Assembly (NCBI GenBank): GCA_003956705.1
Contig: QZCP01000112.1
Location: forward strand, 1 to 64,000
DNA: 64,000 bases
DNA from: Brevipalpus yothersi
Lineage: Eukaryota; Arthropoda; Arachnida; Trombidiformes; Tenuipalpidae
Reading direction: 5' to 3'
Part shown: positions 47,879 to 60,983 of the stretch, piece after piece
Position numbering within the stretch: the stretch's first letter is position 1
How the letters are laid out: every line of letters begins with the position of its first letter
Notes under the pieces: generated by a model
Database searches by the model: none
What the model was told of the DNA's origin: nothing
The model's input: the letters and a program-made list of their open reading frames with translations, nothing else
Translations under genes and position numbers: made by a program

Positions 47879-50800
47879 TCATGACATGTTTATAAGCATC
47901 TCAGCATTCATCATCGAATTACTATCACTTGTTGAAATGTTCGAACTCGTAAAAAGGGAGGGTCCTTTGAAAGACTCGTTGATATCACGACGAAACACGG
48001 AAAGATTCTGGGTGAATTTATCCCTGTTTCTCGTCAGGAGATTTCGTTCGACCCCTTCCATAAGATTATCGAACCATTGAACCATTAATGGTCGTTTATC
48101 GGGAGGCTGAGACTGAATTATTGACTGTCTTAATTGCTGAAAATACTCTTCATTGAGAAGAATAAGGCCAAGTAGAGGTCTCGAGAGAGCCCATTGATTT
48201 CTACCGTCTTCGAACATGATAATATTTAAAATTGTAGAGAGCATCTGTTGCAAAATTTCAGGATGCATCTCCACAACTTTAAGGCAAGTCTCACTCTGTC
48301 TAGCGATAGCATTGTTCATTTTGGAGAGAATCCGAAAGAGGTAGGTAACGATATAATCCAGCGTTGAGCAACAACCAGTCGAAACCATGGTATCTAAGGC
48401 GCTCAATCCCTCTGATATTGATGAGAGGACGTACAGGAAAACTTGTGGCTCCAGGTGAGCGAGAAAATTCATATGGTCTTGGGCCAAACATTCCAGCAAA
48501 ACGTAGTAAGTTTGACTCAACTTTGGGAAATTCTGGAAAAGAAAATATCCTTAAAAAGGAGCTCATTTTAACAGTTTTTTGAACCTACAATTAGGTCAGC
48601 TTGAGATATAGAGAGTAACAGTTTGATGAAAATCGCAAACACATCATCTAGAGCTGTGTCACCATAGATACGAAAAACTCCAAAATTAACGTACCCACCA
48701 CATAGGGCTAATTTGAGCATGGAGAAACAAATCGAGATACCTTTAAGCGTATAGGAATAGTTAAGGAAAATGATGCAAGTTTGCAAAAAATGTGAAAGCA
48801 TGATTAAAAAAATAAATGACTTTTGGAAAAAAATGAAAGATTGAAAAGGATATTTCAACTGATAAACTTGGTCCTTTGGTATTTCACCGAGAGTTAAAAT
48901 TCTACTCCCGTAATTCACAATCATTTTGCTGGTTTCTCTAAAGAGCAAAACACCGTTCGGAGAGGACACATCGAACTGTAACCTCTGGGATCGGTTTTGA
49001 ACAAGCTCTGCCATCAATTTCAGGACTGGCGTTGTAACCTGAGGATCATGATACCATATGTCGATCGCACGATGCAAAATAGGGGTGTAAGCAGGGTATC
49101 TATGAAGAAAGTGGATTAGTTAAAGTTTTTTCAGCGAATTATTTAACTCACATCCAATTGAAGATCATCATATAGCTAGTTTTGGTGTTGAATGCAAAAA
49201 CTAATCCTCTCAGATCCCGAGCAATTCCGATCAGAGCTTTCTGAGAGGGTGAAAAAATTGAATTAATAAGAGAGTGATGAAGCGAAATAGCTTAGCCTTT
49301 TACCTTGGCCTCTTCAGCATTGAACATCGTAGAGTCATTCGAAAGAAGGGTAGCCCCTAAAGCATCAAAAGCAGCTGGAAAAAAAATAGTTGGGCATATA
49401 TTTTCAGAGAAAGATGAGAAGCTCGAAATACTTACAGGTTAGAGGTATCATAAAACGTTCGAATTTCTCCTCATCTTCTCCCAGATCTATTATCAACAAT
49501 CTTCCCAGAGAGGTGTAGAAAGTAGATCGACAACGCATATCACTGATTTGAGCTGTACTTCCAAGGAATGGAAAATGTTCACTCTGGATGAAAGAGGGTT
49601 CATGAGAGAAAAGCAAGGGGTAAATATTTAAGAGGACTTACTGTGTGATTACTCAACAAAAACTGCACTTCTTCTAGTTTGACCAATTTTCTCACACTAC
49701 TATAGCCAACAGAGAGGTCGTTGAGAATTTGCAGTGTTTTTGTGATGATTGTTTCACTGTTGCTCCAATATTTGAGATTGGTTATTCTGAGAGAAATAAT
49801 TGGGATTGAATAAATTAACCGAACTTTTTTCACACTCAACTTACATTTTTCGAACAAAAATACTGAGAACCATCGTTTCCTCGCTGAGCCCTAATACATC
49901 AGAAAGTCGACGATAAACTTTCGATGTCTTCTGAACTTGATCCCCGATATAGATTTTACGAAACTGTTCAAAAAAGCTCAAAATGGCCAGTTCCAACTCT
50001 TCACAGTAACCACCCTTTGAGAATTGTAGAGAAAAGCAAATAAATGACTCTGAAATGATTTTGAAGAGAGAAATATACCTGTGAGAGCCTAGCGTCAGTC
50101 AGATTCATCAATTGCAAAACTCGGCAGGCAAGTTCGCCATCCATTGCATCATGCTCATCGGTGCTATTTAAAAAAACTCTTCCTCCAATCGCGGCGCCTA
50201 TTATGTAGACCAACCATGTTAAACGACCTTCTTGGATGGTGATTTCGATTCTAGATGTGGGCTGGCTTCGAAGTAATTCTTGATATGATTGAGCCGCTTG
50301 ATCGAAGAATCTAACAATCAAGTCACAAGTCTGTTCATATTCACAGCGAGCAATGGTAGAAAGCTGTTCCAATTGCTGTTGGATCATTCCAATATCCTCA
50401 AAAGGACTCTCTAGACCATCGTTGACTATCCTGGTGACTGCATCAAGACGTGAAGTAATATATGCTCTTGTGACCTCCGGAGTATAAGTATCCAAGAGAT
50501 GTGGCTCATTGACTTTCACATACGGAACAGATGCAACCATTCTTTGCCAGAGATTCAATAGATAGTGTATAGAATTGGGGGGGCATTGGCACATCTAAGG
50601 AATAGAATAAATCGAGTGAATTTAGAGTAAATTCACCATATTATTTATATATATTCACCTGAAGGCTGGTCACTGTGAATTTAGTGATGAGAGCAATAGT
50701 CTCAGGGTAATCCTCAATTTTGACAAGTTCACTAAGCTGATAATTAGCCTTGAGGCGAGCTAGGAGACGACAGAATTCATGGTAGCAATTAGGGTCCGAT

Positions 50801-52260
50801 AGTCCTTGTGTGTTTTCCAACATGTATCTAACTCCTCCAACCAATTGCTGCAGGAATTTGGCACGTTCTGAGTTGTTGAACAAAGAACGACGAACTGAAG
50901 CTATTTGAACCAAACAAGATAAAGCCTGAAAAATAGTTCAATTATTGGAATCATATAAGATAAAGATTAAAATGCCGGACAGCTGTAGGAATATAAATAT
51001 ATATATAAATTTCAACTTACAAGAGGAGACAAAGCAGATGGTAGGGAACGGTAGAGATCGAAGAAGAGCTGAAGAGTATTATAATTTAAAAAAGCAGGCT
51101 TCCAATTTGTTGGAATCTGAACAGTACTCAAATCATCCGACGACTCATCCGGAGATGTACCGATGAAATCAAATGACAAACATGAGAAAGAGAGTCTCAA
51201 AAGGTTATGGATCAAAGTTTGCTGTTCTTTATCTTGAAAGTTGGTATTTTTCCAACTATCTAGAGCTTTTCGCAAAAAATCATGGGATATTTGGAAAATT
51301 TCGAAGAGCATATTATCTCTGAACGAAGATGCGATCTTTCTCTGCTTAGCTATAGAACGGCTGGCCTCATCTCCACTTATTTGATTGACTTCACTCGTAA
51401 GTTGAGACAATATCTGGACACCAATGCTGCAATACTCAACCGAAGTAGATTCCTGAGGAATAATCAAATACAATAAAATTATAATTACAGTGTGAAACAT
51501 TGAAATACCACAGGAATGGAGAGAAGAAATTTAAAATGAAAACTCACCTGGAGAAATGGTCTTATCTGAGCGATGACATTTCTAAAGACAAACTCTTCTT
51601 TATCTGTTTCGAACCATCCTAATTTTGTTATTCTAGCGTATAATTGTACGAGAGCTTGTGTAACAAAGGGTGCCAACTTTGGTCGAGAGGCCACATAATT
51701 GAGCACATAGTTCCTTATATCCAACCTTTGCTGAACAGATAAAGCACTAGGGGTGCGACTTACCAACTTTGTTAGCGTTGTTGCGGCTAGGAGCTGAGCA
51801 TATGATGACTGGTGGTTGAATGAAGATGATGATGGTTCATGAGATGGAGATGGGAATGAAGATAGGGATGAAGATGAATAAAGAAAGAAGAGAGAAAGAG
51901 AAAGAGAGATAGAGTTAGAGAGATAGAGTTAGAGAGATAGAGATAGAGGGCAAAGGACGTTAGACAAAGCACTAGTTCTAAACAATCGGCTCTACTCACC
52001 ACCCCTCTCTCTAGCAAAAGCTGACACTTGGACAAACAGTCGGGAGAGGTACTGAAGGCGATGAGTTGGGATTCTGCTTTACTTCGCTCTTCACTACTAG
52101 TAGTTTCGTATAATTGTTGACAGAGAAGTTCCAATTGACTCAATTCCTGTGCGAAAAAGAGAAAGTTGTGACGGTTAAATGAAAGGCTTCATGATCGCCG
52201 CACTTGGCTCCATGGAGAATGAGGTCCACAAGGAGGAGACATTACCTGGTGATCCGTCAT
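47879..52260 (-). CDS. Xpo7: Exportin-7 (RanBP16), 14 coding exons
   Basis: Coding exons: 52260-52246, 52146-52000, 51808-51548, 51452-51021, 50925-50659, 50594-50079, 50014-49845, 49786-49642, 49583-49436, 49374-49304, 49240-49152, 49099-48854, 48748-48589, 48532-47879. All frames join and give 1106 residues, near the 1087 of human. Exportin-7 is an importin-beta family HEAT-repeat receptor that works with RanGTP in nuclear export and some import. Strongly conserved blocks include NSPDCLSKCQLLLERG-like TSPDCLSKCQLLLERG, YARITKLGWFETDKEEFVFR, FDFIGTSPDESSDDL, RCEYEQTCDLIVRFFDQ, DEHDAMDGELACRVLQLMN and MEGVERNLLTRNRDKFTQN. The first coding exon is only 15 nt (MTDHQ). Thirteen introns exist; twelve are ordinary GT-AG and one (48853-48749) is a U12-type AT-AC intron. 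Confidence 0.96.
48749..48853 (-). other. U12-type AT-AC intron in exportin-7
   Basis: On the minus strand the intron begins ATATCCTTTT, ends TATTCCTATAC, and carries the branch motif TTCCTTAAC at 48768-48760, about 12 nt before the acceptor. Splicing AA|...|G restores VYQLKLKGIS, which matches the exportin-7 family; no GT-AG pair in this interval does. The intron is 105 nt and happens to be open in frame. Confidence 0.92.
51886..51950. repeat. Degenerate GAGATA/GAGTTA tract in exportin-7 intron 2
   Basis: Imperfect AGAGATAGAGTTAG units on the plus strand, lying between coding exons 2 and 3 of the minus-strand exportin-7 gene. Confidence 0.8.
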
Positions 52261-52866
52261 TGTAGAACACACACATCAGCACATTACCAAGGACAACTGC
52301 AGAAGATATGGTTAGATGCAGAGTCTCCAGAATGAGGCAAAATTTGGACAATTAACTTGCTAGATTCTTACACAATTGAAAATTAAATCAGCCATCAGCA
52401 GTTATCAAAGCAAAGTAAACTTACTTGTTAGCATGCGATTGTGATATCCAGTCCAAAAGATTGGATCGCTGACCGTACCTAAAGCGACACCTGTGAGACC
52501 CTGATCCTGATCCCAGGCCGATCAGATCCCGAAGATCTCGAAGAGCTGCTCACAGTCAAGTCAATAGAATGAAGAGAATCAAGAGCAGCTCAAAAGTACA
52601 GCTACTGTTATGCTGTGATACTGTGATCAAGAGAGTGGCTTGTGTTAGGCTTTTTTCTCTCTCTTTTTTCTCACTTCAACTCATTTCTGTCTCTCTCTCT
52701 CTCTTTTTACTTGTTTCAATATTATCTACATTAATGTCATTAATGTTTGCTTCAATCTACCTGTGTTCATGATGATGGTGATGATGTGATGATTAGTTTG
52801 TTTTCTTCTCTTTTTGGCTCAAAAAATGAAGCTTCTCAGTTAGATTTGTAGGCTTCATTTGAAAAT
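52261..52866. promoter_or_regulatory. Shared head-to-head promoter region, exportin-7 / MED13
   Basis: Start codons diverge across 606 bp. Short pyrimidine runs occur near 52655-52705. No TATA box is obvious. The bidirectional role is inferred. Confidence 0.5.
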
Positions 52867-55800
52867 ATGAATCATCCCAATTCCACCAACGGTGCCAGTT
52901 TAGAGGATTGTTTCACAAATTTCTTTGCTCTAGCTGATCTGTGTGGCATCAAATGGCGGCGACTTACTACTCCGGACAATTATCTAGAAAAGTCTGATCC
53001 CATTGATGACCCTGTGTTCAGTACTTACAGCAAGTGTTTGGCTGCTGAGCTGCTCTCCGTGTGGAGAAGGGTGGTAAGTAAATCTAGTGAATCCACCATC
53101 GGTTCAAGTACCACTCGCAATGGCACAAATCCCGAACTTGCTGGAACCTCTTCTCAGCTCTATAATAAAGAATTGTGGCTATTCTGGTATGGTGAAGAGC
53201 CGGACATTTCAAAGTACATATCAAGCGACCTGATTGAAGTAGAGCAAGGTTCTTGGGAGAATGGCTTCTCCTATGACTGCCGAACTCTTCTGTTCAAAGC
53301 TTATCATAATCGTATCGAGAGATGCCTTATGGGTCGTGGTTTCACGCGTCTTGGTCGTTGGTTTGTTCAACCGCTCGAACAAACTTCCTCACAAGAAGAA
53401 ACATTTCACTCTGAGTCTCTTGGAGGGGATTCAACCAATCAGCTTTCATTTTCATTTCATTTTTTCGTTCATGGAGAGAGTACAATTTGTCTCAGTGTTG
53501 ACGTTCGAGTGCTTCCACCGGTGTATAAGCTAGCTCTTAACCATCTAGTGGCTGCTCAGGCATCTCCCTGTGGTATCAAAGTCATCCTCGCTCCCTATGG
53601 AATGGCTGGAATGATGACGGGTCAAGCCTCTAAAGAGAATGATCCCGCCGTCCAAAGACTTCTGTCAGAGTGGGAAAAATTTTATCCACTACCAGATAGA
53701 TTTTCAAGACATCAAAATTCGACGACCACTGCTGGTACATTTCATGCCGAGTGTCATGAGGAGACAATCAATAAAGCTCACCTTAACACCATCCCTTCAG
53801 TTATCGAGGTGATAGTTGCCGGGGTGAAAATGAAATATCCATCCTCCTTCGTTCATCTTGTCCCTGAAAAGCCCAGTGGACCCGAAAAATCGAATCATAT
53901 TACCCAAAAAACTCCTAATTCTTTGGTGAATTTCCTCACTCCTCCCAGCACACCACCAGAACTTTTATTTAAAGATGGACAACCTCATTTACGCTCTAGA
54001 GCCCCTATTCTTTCACCTCGACAGCCTAGAATCCCTTCCTCAAGTTACTGTATACGAACAAATGCTTTTCAAGAAATGAATTTTGTCCCTACATCTCTCC
54101 CACAAAGTGACGATTCTGGAGATTGGACTTTCTGTGATCCGTCTGCGAAGAGCTCATGCTCTTGTCATCGTTGCAAAGCTAAAAAAGCTCTTGATTCCTC
54201 CACATTATCTTTCAATTACAAGAGCACTGCAGCTGGGTCAACTATCGGAGGGACAAGCAAAAAACAAGATAGGGGAGATAGACATGGTCAAAAAGGACCG
54301 CCTACAAATGTCAATCCTTTCCACCGAAGAGTAGCAGTTATCGAGCAGAACGATCTCCCTTCTTCTAACATCTCGAATTCCACTTGTAATGAGAGTGAGT
54401 GTAAAGAAACTGTCTCTGGAAGCTCTCAAACAGTAACCAACCAGCCTAAAACTCCCACATATTCCTACAAATCTCCTCTTGGAATGGGGAACCTTCCCTC
54501 ACTCACATCTAATGCCACAACCCCAGGAGGTACGGGAATTGATTCACCTCGTTCAGTTGCACCACTCGCAAGTATCGAAGGGCCTTCCTCAAGCAATGCT
54601 GTTGATGTGAGCCTCTCATCAATCTCACCTCTACCATCGAAGGAAGATAATTTGAGCAACTGTCAATTCTCTGGAGCTCATGCTTTCAGCTCTGATATGA
54701 AACCCAGTCCAACCATGGATGCTTCACTCACAAACTCTAATCAAGTAAACCGATTGACTCCAGGGGATACATTTGCAAATGTGTTAAAGAATTCAGTCGA
54801 AAACAACGAAAACCAGCCACCAATTGGGAATAGAGCCCTATCTGGTCATTCAAATCCTGGTCCTTCGAAAAAATCATCTCAAAATGGTGTTGCTGGGATC
54901 AAGAGACCTTTGTTACCTGTTGAAACGATCGAAAGAGATATTCATCATCCCAAAAAATTGCTTTATGATTTCAGTTACACAGAGCATTCATTGACCGCAT
55001 TGGAACTCCCTCTTCCAAGAAATCGTCGTGTGATACGGGGTATAAATTCTAGAATAGGTGCTACCTCATCAATAAGTCATTTGCTGGATATTGATCATTT
55101 GAAACTCAAAGATCCTTACGAATTTAATGATTTTGATGAAGAAAATCAAGGTACGAAGGGTGAATCAGTGAATGAACAGAATGAACTAGGAAAGTCACTC
55201 GAATCCGACAATAGTGGAGTGTCCTATGGAGCGAATGCTGTTGATTCTTCTCAAGGAGATATGAATGTAGAGAAAGACGCCAAAAACTCCCTTTTTAATG
55301 TATCTGAAAGTGCCCCAATATCTTCTCCCAAAAATCCCAGGGCATTTACTAGAGAAGAAGAGCTCAAAGTCAGCTATGGTGATCTAAACAATATTTTCGA
55401 GCCTTCTTCTGATGAAGACAACAGCAACGATTTCCCAGCTCCAGGCGCCCCTTCTAATCCGAACAAAGCTCCTAATAGCACCGCTTCTAATCAAGAGGAT
55501 CCTGGCAAAGCCAACTCAAGAAATAACTCAACTACCATTCTTGCTGAATTGGGTAGAATTTTCCCTACCCCTCCTTCAATGGAACACAATGCAACCCCCT
55601 CCCCTTGCAATACTTATTCAACTCAGGACATGACTCTCATTGACGATGTGAATGGCCGAGATAAACCTGATACTTACCCGTGTAGCCCATTAAGTCTCGA
55701 GAATGTCAAAGACTGGTCATATGTCTACAAATCTCCTGTTCAGTGTAAATTCATCTCCTCGTCTAAATATGCACCATTACCAGATATCCCAAGTTTTTCT

Positions 55801-58800
55801 CAAGCTCAGCTTCCTCCAGAATGCATTTATAAGCACAAAGAGCCCTCAAATCTTACTCAAGTCAATAGAAATCAACCTAAAAACTCTTTACTTCCTCCTG
55901 CTCAACTGAATCAAGTGCATAAGTGAGTTCCCACCATCTTTCGAAGACAGTTATCTGTTCATATTAAATTGAGTTTCGATCTAATTTTCTTTTTTTCTCT
56001 CTGATCAAAGGAACTTACCCCTTTCGTCACATCCTTTACCTCCTCATGGGCCCTCTTCATCCATTCCATATTCATCACAATTGAACAAGGTGAACAGGTC
56101 AGCTGGCTATTCTCAACAATAGTAAGTCATTGTATTCCATCTCTTTCACCGAAGCTTAACTTATTTTGTCTTTCTCTACAGTGGAAATGGGCTGATTGCC
56201 AATGCTGCTAACTCGAACATTCTTCAGAACACCACAATGGTTCACCAACTGCCCCAGCAGCACTCCAACTTGGCATTAAGTCGACTTGGACCATTTTCAC
56301 CCTCACCACAAATGAATCACGGCTCTGTACCGATTAATAACAATAACATGAGAATGATGCGTCCACCAGTTCCAATGAGAAATAGTTTTCCAAATCAACT
56401 CAACTCAATTGGCTCCCAGAGCTCGACAAATTTATTCATGAATTCTCAGTTCTCAAGCCCCTATGTATCTAATGAAAAAAATGTTCCGTCAGATTCACCT
56501 TGTGGTTCTCATTTTTCACCGCTTGTTGAAAGTGGCCATCAGTGTCCACCGAATGTTTATCATCACTTCTCACAAGTTCCCGGTAGTGCTTCATCTCTTT
56601 CAGGTCATCACCAATCTCAAATCAATAATATTCCTGGTTTAAGTTCCATTTCTTATGATATTCATCACCAATCTTCAATGATGACTGGAAGAGGATCAAT
56701 TGCCGGCTCCGGCTCAACCGTATCTTCCCTCCCAGATATATATTGTCTGCTAATCAACCTAGTTCTTTCGGACTCAATGCTTAATTTATTCAAAGATCTT
56801 AATTTTGAAAGCTGTACGTTATGTGCCTGTAATGGAAACATCAAAGGATCTGATGTAGGTATTTATTTACCCGACTCATTACTACCTAATGGCTCGGATG
56901 AACCCCAATATAAGTGTACCTGTGGCTTCAGCGCAGTGTCGAATCGTCATAGAAGTTATCTTGCCGGACTGTTCTATGAGGATGAAATCGAAATCACTGG
57001 CATTGTTTATGATCCAATGGAAAATTCCAGCAAGAAACCTCTCTGGAAAAATCAGAAAAATGATGTGTCTGACGAAAGCAGCCGCTGTAACACCGATTCG
57101 AACTTGAATGGTGACCAATTGGATAGTGGTCTGATTGAGCTCTTGAAAACTCAATGCTCTACCCTAATGTCCTCCAGCTTGCTTTTAACAAAGTCACTTC
57201 TTTTTGAAACTACACAATTGCAAGATAATTGTGACATTGATATTGACTCGATCCCTGTGTTGCTTAATTCTGTCAAAGTTCCATCGAAACGGGCTCTTTC
57301 TGCTCGACCTAATGCATTACAAAGATCTGATGGCTGTGAAGTTGCCTATTGCGCCATCATAGCCGCTAAGCAAGCTCTGACTGGTGCCATAACGAAGATT
57401 CAGCTCCAACAAATGAATACTTCTGAGCGTCTGATTCGAAAATCTTCATGCTTACATGGTTGGGGGTTTGAGAATGGCTCCGTTCCATCCAATAATCAAA
57501 GAGCTGTCCACTTTTTGCGGAATCTCACCCATCTTCTTCAAGAATCCGTCCGTCGAAAACCTCAATCTTCAAACTTATGGGAGCCAACTTACACTGTATC
57601 TGGCCCTCTTACCTGGAGACAATTTCACCGTTTGGCTGGAAGAGGAACAGAGGATCAATGCGAGCCGCAACCTATTCCGTCATTATTGGTTGGTCATGAT
57701 AGTGATTGGGTAGCCTTATCACCATTTGCTCTGAAGTTTTGGGAGAAACTTATGCTAGAACCTTACTCAGTTACGAGAGATGTCTCCTATGTTATTGTTG
57801 CTCCCGATGATAACTACATCATGCCTCATGTAAAAAGCTTCTTCAAAGAGTTGAGCGCAACATATGAAATGCTTCGCCTTGGAAAGCATTGCCCGATGCT
57901 TAAAGCGGCCGTTGATGGTATTTTCAAGGTGGGTAAAAGAGAGGTGAAGGATGATCCCATCGATGAGTGGTTCAACCATATTGGCGATAGTGATTCAGCA
58001 AGCAAATTGAAGCTGTATGCAAAGGTATGCCGCTACAACTTAGCTCCTCATTTGAAGCTGCAAGTTCTCGACAAGACTCTCTTCGATAGTCGCTCAACAC
58101 GATTAGAGAGTAGCATTTCGTCTATCAATTCCGATAAACCTCCCACTCCATCATCCCATTCGGATTTCACTATCAATGATTCTAGACATAATGAAGAAAA
58201 TTCCGATGTTGCATCTGGACCGACCACATTTTCAGGCTCTCTAGTAGACCCTTCTGAGCAAGAAGATGATCCCAACAAACAACCTGTAATTGTCATCTAC
58301 ATGGTCGAGCCCTTCACCCTTGCTAATATGAATGAGGATACCTATCGTTTATCTTGTCTTGGTCTTCTCAAAAGCTTCTTAGAAATGCTCAACTGCGTAC
58401 CTGAGCACTTGCATAGTAGTATAAATCTTCAAATAGTTTCTCTCGATGCTATCCTTGGAGCTGGTCCAGATTTTTATGGTTCCAAGAGACATGATCAACT
58501 CAAATCCTTGGCATTCTCCGTCTTCAATCAATGTCGCAAGGTTCTTGTCCACCAGTCAATTTCCAAATCACTCACAGGATTCGGTCCAGCAGCTTCTCTA
58601 GAACTATTTCTCAAGTCTAAGAATCCGAGTTTAACAACAAGTCGAATTTATACTCCTCCATTTATTCTGGCTCCATTGAAAGACAAGCAAACTGAGTTGG
58701 GAGAAATGTTTGGTGATCGACGTGAAAAGTCTCAAATTTTATACTGTGCCTATTGTCTAACAGAAGACAAAAAGTGGTTAGTTGTAGCATGCTCTAATGA

Positions 58801-60114
58801 TAAGGGCGACCTTCTTGAATCAACTTTGATTAATATTGAAATACCCAAACGAACGAGACGAAAGAAAGCTTCGGTCAAGAAGTTTGGCTTACGAAAGATA
58901 ATGGACTTCATTTTTTCTGTAATGACAGAAGCAGTACAGCCTTGGAGACTTGTAATAGGTAGATTGGGACGTGTAGGCCACGGAGAGTTGAGAGAGTGGT
59001 TCTCCCTTTTGAGTAAGAAAAGTCTCTTGAAATACAGCAAAAAACTACGAGATGAATGCCGGCAGTGCTCTATAATGTCTCCATACGATATTCCTAGCAT
59101 TCTATCTGCTTGTTTGATATCATTGGAAGCAGACACTGCTCTAAGAGTTTTTCCTGATCATTTTGCCCCAGATAACAATAATTCAGCAAGCTCTTGTCAT
59201 CTAAGTACTCCCGAAGAAGCATCTTGCACCCATATACTTGTCTTCCCAACTTCTGCAGCTTCTTCCACCCAAGGTATTATTTCTGATCCCATAGGGATCA
59301 ATGAGGACGAACTATTACAAGCTTTAGGAGCTGAAGATGGCACTGGAGATCTTGCCGTTGAGGGCGAACTAGATCTGTTCGCTAGCTGGGCCGATAGTCC
59401 TCCAGGAAGTCCGAATTCTCCACGGAATCAAGGTCTTATTCAATCCGATAGCCCTCTTGGAAGACAGTCAGGCTTCGACTTGAACATGAAGGTTTGTAAT
59501 CATTTTATCTTCTGCAATCTCGTCAATACTTTCAGATCCTTCTAACAATTATTCTTCCACCTTCTTGTCTTTTCAAACTCTAGAATGCTGTTGGACTGGG
59601 TAACGAGTATGGAGATGATGCACAAAATTTGCTCCAGCAACCCTTAGCACTTGGATATTATGTCTCTACTGCTCAGACTGGTCCAATGCCCAAATGGTTC
59701 TGGTCATCTTGTCCTCATCATGCCGAACTTAATCCCGTGTTCCTCAAGGTAAGCTCATACCTAGTGGATAACCATCAAGAATTAACGCTCAAATTTCTCT
59801 TTTAGTCTGCTTTACTCATACACACTGCTTCGGTGCAACAGAGTAACGATGATTTTAATTTGAATACCAGAAACTGTCATCCACTGGATTCTAACTTAAC
59901 CACTGACGTCTTGAGGTATATTCACTTATTTATCCGATAGTCGATAAGTTTTAATCTAACACGTGCATTGTCTATTTATAGATTTGTCCTCGAGGGATAT
60001 AATTCGCTCTCTTGGATATCCATAGATCCAGCGACCCATGATCGGATATCTTGCCTACCTGTTCATCTACAGATCCTCATGCAATTATACTACACCGTTC
60101 AAGCACTTGTTTGA
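52867..60114 (+). CDS. Med13: Mediator kinase-module subunit MED13 (skuld/THRAP1), 6 coding exons
   Basis: Exons 52867-55922, 56011-56121, 56182-59491, 59584-59748, 59806-59915 and 59982-60114 join in frame to give 2294 residues (human about 2170). MED13 links the CDK8-cyclin C-MED12 module to core Mediator and blocks RNA polymerase II association. The N-terminal domain begins NGASLEDCFTNFFALADLCGIKW and includes WENGFSYDCRTLLFKAYHN. A phosphodegron-like LTPPSTPPE sits at residues 357-365. A long serine/asparagine-rich linker follows. The MID/PIWI-like C-terminal half holds FKDLNFESCTLC (about 1250), GPLTWRQFHRLAGRGT (about 1530) and PFILAPLKDKQTELGE (about 1880), ending QQPLALGYYVSTAQTG and a C-terminal block around FVLEGYNSLSW. 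Introns are 60-90 bp. The ATG at 52867 fits the conserved N-terminus. Confidence 0.96.
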
Positions 60115-60875
60115 TTCAGAATTATTTCATTATGTCAATTCATACGAGTCCAAACATTTATTATTAATATATTATATTATATATATAAATATAAATAGAT
60201 CAAATTTACAGAAATGACGCATGGAAGACTCGATCACTTGTATTATCTCGCTTCCGTTACTCTTCGAATCTGTCATGCGATATATTTCATCCAAATTAGG
60301 TATATTTCTATGCTCCCTTCACATTTATCATTATTCTTCCGAGATAATATTTATACAATCATATCGAGAATTCTGTGCAAAAAGATCGAGCATGTATAAA
60401 TAATTATTATTGCCTAATGTTCAAACAAATCTAATTCGAAACCTAGCAAAAAATTTATTGAAAAATCTTGTTCATCGTCACATGATTTCGCAAATCGATC
60501 ACGAGCATCAGTTCGATTCCTATTCGAAGTCCAATGAGAAAGCTGACCATTGCTGCCTCGTTACCGTTTTTGTGGCAGAAATGGGTGCTGTTATGAGATC
60601 AGAAAGGGGAGCGAAAACCTTTACAGACAGAGATAAGAAATTCCGAATGTTGGATGAGACAATAGCTCTGGTCAAGTCGAGAATAATCTATGAACCAGAT
60701 TTTTCTATCAATATTTAGGACCTTCCAGCCCATTCTCAAAAGCCTTTAAGGGTTGAAGCTAAAATCCTACCAACTATGAGTTGAAAACTTGAAATATTAT
60801 TATTATTAATCTGATCGATCATCAGTTTGCTTGTGAAACTCTAAGCTAATCTCTACAGTGATACTAAACGAAACA
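60115..60875. other. 3' flank of MED13, AT-rich, no clear gene
   Basis: An (AT)-rich run at 60158-60200 follows the MED13 stop. A 102-codon open frame at 60410-60718 (plus) has no family I recognise. A tRNA B-box-like word near 60511 has no fitting stem. Confidence 0.5.
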
Positions 60876-60983
60876 GATACAGCCGTTTACAGTGAGATTA
60901 GTACAAACATTGGCGATAAGGCAGCTTCGGCTAGTGTTCTTATCGCCAATGTTTGTACCAATCTCACCGTAAACGGCTGTATC
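60876..60983. repeat. Near-perfect inverted repeat (hairpin), 45-bp arms, 18-nt loop
   Basis: Arms 60876-60920 and 60939-60983 are reverse complements at 43 of 45 positions; both mismatches are A/G changes that leave G-U-type pairs in one transcript sense. Left arm starts GATACAGCCGTTTAC and ends GGCGATAAG; the loop starts GCAGCTTCGG. It could be a MITE-like foldback, a gene-conversion palindrome or a small-RNA hairpin precursor. Confidence 0.9.

Noticed and set aside
48749..48853. Phenylalanine-rich stretch in a continuous exportin-7 frame
   Set aside because: It is the in-frame translation of the AT-AC intron; it has no counterpart in the family.
52569..52772. 67-codon frame upstream of MED13
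   Set aside because: It lies in the divergent promoter region, is pyrimidine-repeat rich, and is out of context with the clear MED13 start.
60505..60530. tRNA B-box-like GTTCGATTCC
   Set aside because: No complementary T-arm and no A box at the right distance.
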